A DNA stretch of 64,000 nucleotides, from NCBI GenBank assembly GCA_016180815.1, contig JACPAN010000009.1:1-64000 (forward strand). The letters are read 5' to 3'. Below the pieces are notes generated by a model. That model worked only from the letters and a program-made list of their open reading frames with translations, was not told the DNA's origin and ran no database searches. Source of the stretch: Elusimicrobiota bacterium. Lineage in GTDB: Bacteria > Elusimicrobiota > Elusimicrobia > JACQPE01. Positions 58,604-64,000 of the stretch are shown here, piece after piece; the stretch's first letter is position 1; each line of letters begins with the position of its first letter. A program made the translations under genes and the position numbers.

Positions 58604-60193
58604 ATGAAGAAGGTCGCGGCTTGTTCGTTGGTTTTTTTGTTTTCATTCCAACCCTATCCGGCCTTGGCTCAGGATATTCCCAATATCGAAGGCATCGGCT
58701 TGGCGCAATCCCGTTTTGACGGCGCCGAGCGCTCGGGAGCCGCTTCCGGAGGAAGCGCTACGTTGACCCCGATTCAGCTTTTTGAAGACGGCACGGCTTT
58801 GATGGAAGAGCGAACGGAATCGTTGGGGCGCACCAGGCATGACCCTTGGTGCCGCTGCGGCGTCGATTGGCATGGCGGCGAGGTCCGGGAATCCCATCGC
58901 ATCACGCGCCGCTACCGAATCGTCAATCCCGAGCTTTATTCCCAAACCAGAGCCGAAGAAGCGGCCCGTGGCGCGGGCGACGGCGCCGCGGCCAGGGTCG
59001 GCCTTCTCTCCGGTTTGGGCGTGGGCGCGGCTTCGTTCGGGGTAACGGCCGGAGGACTTCATCTTTTGCGTCGAGGGCGATTCGGCGCAATGCCCGCGGC
59101 CGTGCCGTGGGTGGTCGGCGGCGCGGTGGCCTTGGCTGCAGGCATCGGTTCCGGCGTTCATTTCGGCGACCGGGCTTATCAGCGTTCTTATGGGGAGGCG
59201 TATGAGCCGGCTTATCGCAGGGCTAGGCAAAAGGCCGATTTAGAGCCCGAGTGGGATTCGGCGAGCACCGTGGGGCCGCGCGTCGTCGAGACGTTCGACA
59301 ACCGAGCTCCCGCTGATTCACCTTGCCATTCTTCATATACGCGCCAGCCGGGACAGACGCCTGTTTTCAGTGGGGATTGCCGGCCTACGGTATCGTTGAG
59401 TTTTGACAGCGGGGCGGTTCCGGGCTCCTTGAGCGCGGTTGTCCGCATGGAGAGCGATTTGTTTACAGCTGTCGAACGCATGCGCGGGTATGCGGCGTTG
59501 ACCTTCAGCGTGGGCGATGCCTGGGGGCAGGAATGGACTTCATTGAGCGGCTTAAGCGAGTCCTCCATGATCGCGGCCGTGGGCAGTTTTCATTTGTCCG
59601 AGGCCGCTGTTTGTCCGCGTCCCTCAAGTCAACCTTACCGGCGCTATCTCAAAGCCGCGGTGTCGGTCAAGGATCGTTTTACGGGAGGCCGGCTGTCGGG
59701 GTTTGCCGATTACGAGGCGCATGCCGAGTATCTTTGTCCGGCGACCCAACCGGCTTCGCCGCCGGCGCCATCGCGATGGCTGGGCGTTCAATATGGGTTC
59801 AGCAGCGACGGCATTCAGGTATCGGCGAGCGTGCGCATCGTCAATGAGGGTGAGTTTTACCGGATGAGGGCGGACGGCGGCTACGTGGAGTTAAGGTTTT
59901 ATGCCGGCGATCGCAGCGGGCAAGAGCGCAGGCTTTTATCCAACCGGAGTTTCAGCATGACCACGCCGCGCGCTTCTTTCACTTTTCCCTTGAACAGCGT
60001 TTGCAACCGGGCGAGCTACGAATCGTACGAGAGGTTTTTAAAAGTCCGGGCCTTCCCAAGGGATGTGAATGGGCGTGCCGACGCTCATTACGGCGAATTC
60101 AAAGGCGCGCGCATGCGCGTTGTCTGCGCCGGCAGCGAGTGGGAGAATTACGAATTTCTGGAAGAGCTTGAAGAAAGCATCAATATTGATTAG
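58604..60193 (+). CDS. Secreted protein of unknown family, paralogue of the next gene
   Basis: A 529-residue exported protein (signal KKVAACSLVFLFSFQPYPALA). The N-terminal part has WCRCG, then RRYRIVNPELYSQTRAEEA, a glycine-rich hydrophobic hairpin (GLLSGLGVGAASFGVTAGGL, then WVVGGAVALAAGIGSGVHFG) and AYRRARQKADLEPE. The same elements in the same order occur in the protein at 60215-60934. The C-terminal 270 residues, absent from the paralogue, show two related beta-rich halves, each with a Cys near the end (SEAAVCPRPSSQPYRRYLKA; LNSVCNRASYESYERFLKV). No known family or function recognised. Good Shine-Dalgarno (GGTGGAGG). Confidence 0.7.
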   Translation: MKKVAACSLVFLFSFQPYPALAQDIPNIEGIGLAQSRFDGAERSGAASGGSATLTPIQLFEDGTALMEERTESLGRTRHDPWCRCGVDWHGGEVRESHRITRRYRIVNPELYSQTRAEEAARGAGDGAAARVGLLSGLGVGAASFGVTAGGLHLLRRGRFGAMPAAVPWVVGGAVALAAGIGSGVHFGDRAYQRSYGEAYEPAYRRARQKADLEPEWDSASTVGPRVVETFDNRAPADSPCHSSYTRQPGQTPVFSGDCRPTVSLSFDSGAVPGSLSAVVRMESDLFTAVERMRGYAALTFSVGDAWGQEWTSLSGLSESSMIAAVGSFHLSEAAVCPRPSSQPYRRYLKAAVSVKDRFTGGRLSGFADYEAHAEYLCPATQPASPPAPSRWLGVQYGFSSDGIQVSASVRIVNEGEFYRMRADGGYVELRFYAGDRSGQERRLLSNRSFSMTTPRASFTFPLNSVCNRASYESYERFLKVRAFPRDVNGRADAHYGEFKGARMRVVCAGSEWENYEFLEELEESINID

Positions 60194-60214
60194 TTAAGGA
60201 GGCAGATAGCAATC

Positions 60215-60934
60215 ATGAGATACAGCGCAAAGTCATGGACAGCGTTTCTTGCTTTGGGTTTGGTGATGCCTGCGTTCGGCGAGCCGACCCCGAGAGCTGA
60301 ATTAAAAATCGACCCCATGGTGAGCACGCTTCGCCTGGGCGTGATGATGGATGCGACGCCTGAGTCGCCCGTTCGCCGCGACGGCACGCAATTGGTCCGC
60401 ACGGAGCGGGGCCAGCCGACGGAGCGAATTATCTCCGGTCGGTGCAATTGCCTTGAGTACGGCGTCGTCGGCACGGATCGCGACGGCAATGAGATCCGGC
60501 AATGCGTCCGGTCGAATTGGCAGCCCGGTTCCGTTAACCGGGAAGTTGAAGTCCGCCGTTATCACCGTATCGTCAATCCTGAGCTTTACGCCAACAGCCG
60601 GGCTTCTTCAGCCGGAACGACAACCGGCATTTTAACCGGTTTGGGGTTTGGCGCAGCCGCGGCTTTGGTAACCGGTTTGGGGTTGAAGTTTTTGGCTAAA
60701 ACTAGAACACCGGTGGCCGGCGCCTCAGCCGCCATTGCCGGCGTTGTGACCGCCGTCGGCGCGGGCATGTTCTTTGGCTCAAGGGCCAAAGGCCCGGCCT
60801 ATGACGAGGCGCTTCACCGCGCGCGCACGAATCCGGATTTGGAGCCGGAGCGCAATGTGGAGAGCACTCCGATCAGGGCCATTGATACTCAGCCGCCCTT
60901 GACCGGTTCCGATTGTTCGCTGTTTAGACCGTAA
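60215..60934 (+). CDS. Secreted protein of unknown family, short paralogue
   Basis: A 239-residue exported protein (signal SWTAFLALGLVMPAFG). Shared with the upstream gene product: a CxC motif (GRCNCLEYG), VRRYHRIVNPELYANSRA, a two-segment glycine-zipper-like hydrophobic hairpin (TGLGFGAAAALVTGLGLKFL; AIAGVVTAVGAGMFFGS) and RARTNPDLEPERN. It lacks the beta-rich C-terminal half. The hairpin may insert in a membrane. AAGGAGG precedes the ATG by about 11 bases and the gap to the upstream gene is 21 bases, so the two are cotranscribed. Ends before a strong terminator. Confidence 0.7.
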   Translation: MRYSAKSWTAFLALGLVMPAFGEPTPRAELKIDPMVSTLRLGVMMDATPESPVRRDGTQLVRTERGQPTERIISGRCNCLEYGVVGTDRDGNEIRQCVRSNWQPGSVNREVEVRRYHRIVNPELYANSRASSAGTTTGILTGLGFGAAAALVTGLGLKFLAKTRTPVAGASAAIAGVVTAVGAGMFFGSRAKGPAYDEALHRARTNPDLEPERNVESTPIRAIDTQPPLTGSDCSLFRP

Positions 60935-60947
60935 GGATTGAACTTTA

Positions 60948-60987
60948 GGCGGCCGGCGGGGTTTACCCCGCCGGCCGCCTTATCTTT
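60948..60987 (+). terminator. Strong GC hairpin terminator
   Basis: GGCGGCCGGCGGGG, loop TTTA, CCCCGCCGGCCGCC: a perfect 14-bp stem (60948-60961 with 60966-60979) followed by TTATCTTT. It closes the paralogous secreted pair and precedes the next gene by 28 bases. Confidence 0.8.
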
Positions 60988-61007
60988 AAACGCGCAAGGG
61001 AGGGGGA

Positions 61008-61562
61008 ATGAAATTCCTTGTCGCCGTCTTGACCGTCATGATCTCGGCCGGCCATCAGCCTCTGGCCGGCGAAGGACCCGTTGACGCGACGTTTATTGAA
61101 ATTCACGAAGGAGGGCGATGGCGCCCTCATCAAAATCTTCGTTTCGACATCGAGCGATTCGCCGTTTACGAGCAACGCCGTTACAGCGGCGCTGCTAAAC
61201 CCACTGGCCAGCTTGGGGCGCAAATTTCGGGACATTGGGGGCGCGCCTCCGAGGCTTCGGGCAAGGCGGAAATCCGCGTCGTCCGTCTTGAAATCCGTCC
61301 CAACGGCGCCGGTTCCCCCAGGCGTTGGGGCATCGTTGAAATCGTCGAAGGCTCCCCTGTGCCGCGCCCGCCCGGGCGTATTGCGCTTGAGCCCGGTTTG
61401 TCGCAACGGGTTTTATACCAAGCCCGGCCGGCCCCGGGCGCAGCGGCCCTTAAGCCCGCTTTAACCGAAGGAGCCGCGATTTCAGCCAGGCTGATTATTC
61501 GTATCGGCAACCGGATGGGCCGGGTTGTTCTCCCCTTAACCCGGCTTGTCGTCGCTTATTAA
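61008..61562 (+). CDS. Small secreted protein of unknown function
   Basis: A 184-residue exported protein (signal KFLVAVLTVMISAGHQPLAG). The mature part is beta-rich and basic, with FIEIHEGGRWRPHQNLRFDIERFAVYEQRRYS and a C-terminal ISARLIIRIGNRMGRVVLPLTRLVV. Not recognised. AAGGGAGGGG precedes the ATG. Its last 27 bases overlap the end of the convergent FGGY kinase gene. Confidence 0.6.
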   Translation: MKFLVAVLTVMISAGHQPLAGEGPVDATFIEIHEGGRWRPHQNLRFDIERFAVYEQRRYSGAAKPTGQLGAQISGHWGRASEASGKAEIRVVRLEIRPNGAGSPRRWGIVEIVEGSPVPRPPGRIALEPGLSQRVLYQARPAPGAAALKPALTEGAAISARLIIRIGNRMGRVVLPLTRLVVAY

Positions 61563-62993
61563 AGCCAGAAGAGCCGCTTCGGCGCGAGCGCGGTAACAGG
61601 CCGCTTCTTCGCGAAGAGAAGGCGCCGGGACAACCGGCTTCCCCAAGCGGATCGAACATTTCGCCTGCGGCCAAGCGGCCAGGCATGCTCCCAACGCCGT
61701 TAAGTCGGGGTTTTCAGCCGGGCGAACCGGCAAATCAAGATATTCGGCCAGAATATTCAAAAGCCCGGAACTCTTGGAAAGCCCGCCGGAAGCCGTCAAC
61801 TTGTTGGGATAAAAGGGCGTTCCTGCAAGCGGTTTTAAAATTTCCCAAAACAGATGCGTCAGCCCCAGAAGAAAAGCCAGGACAATGTCCTCGCGCGTAT
61901 TGCCTTGATGCAGGCCGTTGACGGCCACTTTGACGTCGCCGCGCCAAAAAGGGGCGGATAATCCTCCGAATCCTCCGGAAACAACGGGCAGGAGCCCCCA
62001 TTGCCCTTTTTTCGGCGGCCGGAATCGATCCGTGTCTTTTAAAAGCCCGGCATTTTTAAGCCAGAGCAGCGCGCCTTGAATGCTGGTCACCGTTCCTTCA
62101 AGGCAGTAAAGAATCCGGCCGTTTTCTTTCCTTAAGATTCCGGAGAGCAAACCCTTGGCGCGCGCCGGTTTGCGGCCCGTGGGCAGCAATAAAAAACCGC
62201 CCGTGCCCAAATTAATCAGAGCCGGTTGATCGTTCGCGCAGGATTCGAGCGCCCAATAAGCCCCCTGTTGATCGCCGATCATGCCGCTTAAACGCGCGGT
62301 TCGGGAGGGCAAATCGATGGTCCCGTAATCATCCGAGGTCTCCCTGAGTTCGGGCAAAAACGGTTTGGGCACGCCAAAAGCCGAACACAGCGCCAAATCC
62401 CAGTCGCCGGAGTCGATATTCAGCAGCAATGTTCGTTGAGCATGGGTCGGATCGACGAGCAGCCGGTCGCTTTTGGTCAGGCGCGCCGCCAGGTAGGACG
62501 ACAGGGGAGCCAATCGGATTGTTCCTTGGCGCGCTTCTTCGCCGAAATTGTATTTTTCAAAAAGCCAAATGATTTTGCTCAGCATGTAGTAGGGAGTCAG
62601 GTAAAGCCCGGTTCTCTCGTAAACAAGCGGCGCTTTGTCTTGGAGCGCGTTCAAGAGTTCCAACCCGCGCGTATCCTGCCAGGAAATGACCGGCGTCAGC
62701 GCTTCGAGGGTTCCCGCGCGGACGAAAAGAAAACTGGAGCGCTGGCAGGCCAGGCCGACGCTGAGGCGCCGGCGGGCCGGGGCCCGGGCGGCCAATCGTT
62801 TCAGCACGCGCCGGACGCTATGGAGGATATCTTCCGGGTCGTGTTCGACGAATTGCCGGTTGCCTTCGGCCCGGCGCCGGGTTTTAATACCGGCGCGTTC
62901 GGAGGCGAGAATTTTTTTGTTTTTCGGGTCGTAGAGGATGCCCTTGGTGGAGCTTGATCCCTGATCAAGCCCGATCAGGAGAGGCTTGGTCAC
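61536..62993 (-). CDS. FGGY-family carbohydrate kinase
   Basis: A 485-residue cytoplasmic sugar or polyol kinase. Phosphate-binding GLDQGSSSTKGILYD at the start, VISWQDTRG, AQRTLLLNIDSGDWD, GMIGDQQGAYWA and the adenosine-site-like LTASGGLSKSSGLLNILAEYL fit the glycerol kinase/FGGY fold. The exact substrate (glycerol, xylulose or another) is not clear; the usual glycerol kinase motif set is only partly kept. It overlaps the upstream nuclease gene by four bases (ATGA). Confidence 0.83.
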   Translation of the reverse strand: MTKPLLIGLDQGSSSTKGILYDPKNKKILASERAGIKTRRRAEGNRQFVEHDPEDILHSVRRVLKRLAARAPARRRLSVGLACQRSSFLFVRAGTLEALTPVISWQDTRGLELLNALQDKAPLVYERTGLYLTPYYMLSKIIWLFEKYNFGEEARQGTIRLAPLSSYLAARLTKSDRLLVDPTHAQRTLLLNIDSGDWDLALCSAFGVPKPFLPELRETSDDYGTIDLPSRTARLSGMIGDQQGAYWALESCANDQPALINLGTGGFLLLPTGRKPARAKGLLSGILRKENGRILYCLEGTVTSIQGALLWLKNAGLLKDTDRFRPPKKGQWGLLPVVSGGFGGLSAPFWRGDVKVAVNGLHQGNTREDIVLAFLLGLTHLFWEILKPLAGTPFYPNKLTASGGLSKSSGLLNILAEYLDLPVRPAENPDLTALGACLAAWPQAKCSIRLGKPVVPAPSLREEAACYRARAEAALLALISDDKPG

Positions 62994-63931
62994 CTTTTAA
63001 CGGCCGGGTCCGCGATGAGCAGCCGAAGGCGGGTGATTTCTCCTTGGAGCTCTTGAACTTTTTGCTCAAGCTGCCCAACCCGGTTTTCCAAAGCCGCCTG
63101 CGGACTCATCGGGGGCGCGGTTGTCGGGGGATTCGATTCGGCCGGCATTGCGGGCGAAGCCGAAAGCGCCGCCTGCGCCGTCGTTTTCATCGTCATGGTT
63201 TTGGGCCGGTCATTGTTGCCCCACGCCGGGCAAATCGGGCGATAGTCGCAGCGCAGGCATTTTCTTTCTTCGGGTTTTGGATCGAATATTTTTTTATCGA
63301 TCGACGATTTAACCTGGATGATTTCTTTCCTTAGTCCGCGCACCAGAGTGTCGGGATGCCGCTCCACGCTGATGGGGTTTAAGGTCGGCAGATGATAAAG
63401 GGTCAGCCGGGCCACCGGCAGGCCGAACGCCGCTTCCGTGGCCAGTTGATAGAGCGTCAATTGTTCATCCTGGCGGGGCCGCCAATAGGCGAAGGATTTG
63501 CCGGTCTTATAATCCATGACATGGAGCTCGCCGGTCGGCAGCTTGTCGATGCGGTCGATTTTACCCGTGACCTCGACGCCGTCGAAATGATGGTTGAACG
63601 AATACTCGGTGGCGAACGCAGGCTGCCAATCCGCGATATGTTTGGCGTAGAAGGCGCGCACGATGCGAGAGCCCTCGGCGAATTGGAGCTTTTCTTCTTT
63701 TTCCGACGCATAGCCTCCCCTGACCCAGTTCGTTTCAAAGTAATGAAGGATTTCTTCCAGCGAGGGAGCCATGAGCTGGGAACGGTAGAGGAACTCCAGC
63801 GCCTTGTGCACGGACTGTCCGAAAGAAAAATAGGATTTGGGCGCTTCCTTGATGCCGTCGACGTAGCGGAATTTAAAACGCTGGGGGCATTCTTTGTAGA
63901 GATTAATCGAAGAGAAGGAGAGGGCCCTCAT
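62990..63931 (-). CDS. RecB-family PD-(D/E)XK nuclease with Fe-S cysteines
   Basis: A 313-residue protein. The N-terminus SFSSINLYKECPQRFKFRYVDGIKE, FGQSVHKALEFLY, catalytic GKIDRIDK and HVMDYKTGKSF, and QLTLYQLA match the PDDEXK_1/RecB-AddB nuclease family. Cysteines at the ECPQR site and in CLRCDYRPICP could bind a 4Fe-4S cluster, as in AddB and Cas4. After residue 240 an A/P-rich linker leads to a short coiled coil (ENRVGQLEQKVQELQGEITRLRLL), an unusual addition. Part of a minus-strand operon with the kinase and an upstream partial gene, with ATGA overlaps on both sides. Confidence 0.85.
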   Translation of the reverse strand: MRALSFSSINLYKECPQRFKFRYVDGIKEAPKSYFSFGQSVHKALEFLYRSQLMAPSLEEILHYFETNWVRGGYASEKEEKLQFAEGSRIVRAFYAKHIADWQPAFATEYSFNHHFDGVEVTGKIDRIDKLPTGELHVMDYKTGKSFAYWRPRQDEQLTLYQLATEAAFGLPVARLTLYHLPTLNPISVERHPDTLVRGLRKEIIQVKSSIDKKIFDPKPEERKCLRCDYRPICPAWGNNDRPKTMTMKTTAQAALSASPAMPAESNPPTTAPPMSPQAALENRVGQLEQKVQELQGEITRLRLLIADPAVKR

Positions 63932-64000
63932 TTTTTTGTTATGCCTGATCTTGCCAGAAGTTCGCTGTGCGGCTCTTTGCGTTCGCCGGCGCCGATTCGC
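63928..64000 (-). CDS. C-terminal end of an upstream gene (partial)
   Basis: The minus strand is open from the window edge to a TGA at 63928-63930 that overlaps the nuclease ATG (ATGA). It encodes IGAGERKEPHSELLARSGIT and two Lys. The precise overlap, repeated throughout this operon, makes it a likely real gene end. Too short to identify. Confidence 0.5.
   Translation of the reverse strand, partial: RIGAGERKEPHSELLARSGITKK

Noticed and set aside
63941-64000. Plus-strand gene starting at the ATG near 63941
   Set aside because: The minus strand has a better explanation: an open frame ending in a TGA that overlaps the nuclease ATG in the operon's usual manner.

Overview
The window reads as a chromosomal segment of an uncultivated Gram-negative (diderm) bacterium at about 50-58% GC. 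The best guess is Elusimicrobiota or a relative such as Omnitrophota. Reasons are a giant LamG/Kelch-type secreted protein ending in a FlgD-like C-terminal domain, a PorV/PorQ-like partner next to it, ETF-quinone oxidoreductase, c-type cytochromes and many short palindromic repeats. This is inferred from gene content only. I saw no rRNA, tRNA, CRISPR, phage or transposase gene.

Layout. 1-427 is anomalous: a 71% GC fragment of a PDZ-domain gene on the minus strand is joined to a headless APC-type permease (to 2285), probably a chimeric junction. 2287-12759 holds a RecD-like helicase with an unusual N-terminal DNA-binding-like segment, an ABC exporter pair, a HicBA toxin-antitoxin pair, a beta-CASP RNase, a DUF502 protein, P5C dehydrogenase, and a small secreted redox group (DsbD-alpha-like protein, diheme lipoprotein cytochrome, PuuD-like membrane protein), followed by a secreted HExxH protein.

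12782-40696 (minus strand) is the core: a gene of about 26 kb for a secreted protein of roughly 8,750 residues. It carries three copies of a 7.3-kb supermodule (Fn3-like, three LamG, a C-type lectin domain, two Kelch propellers, linkers and paired Asp-rich beta-sandwich repeats), then a tail of six more beta-sandwich repeats, Fn3 and a FlgD-like sorting-type domain. An apparent +1 frameshift near 15,450-15,480 separates the last 331 codons. The next gene, coupled by TGATG, encodes a PorV/PorQ-like outer-membrane protein with TPRs, so cargo and possible export partner sit together.

41268-50381 holds two ABC-2 permeases split by an inverted EamA transporter, response regulators, a monoheme cytochrome, ETF-QO with an altered iron-sulfur motif, a secreted HELGH protein and a CNT nucleoside transporter. 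50522-57575 is an acyl-CoA catabolic cluster: aldehyde dehydrogenase, an orphan PaaA-like diiron protein, hydroxyacyl-CoA dehydrogenase, a small CxxC protein, thiolase, a hotdog protein and two crotonases. The last six genes overlap or nearly touch. 57731-61562 is an envelope group with a lytic transglycosylase and two paralogous unrecognised secreted proteins. 61536-64000 (minus) has an FGGY kinase, a RecB-type Fe-S nuclease and the tail of one more gene.

A family of short palindromic elements (outer ends GTCATTGCGAG and GCAATCTCAT, variable self-complementary centre) recurs at least eight sites. Several copies lie in frame inside genes and two abut start codons.
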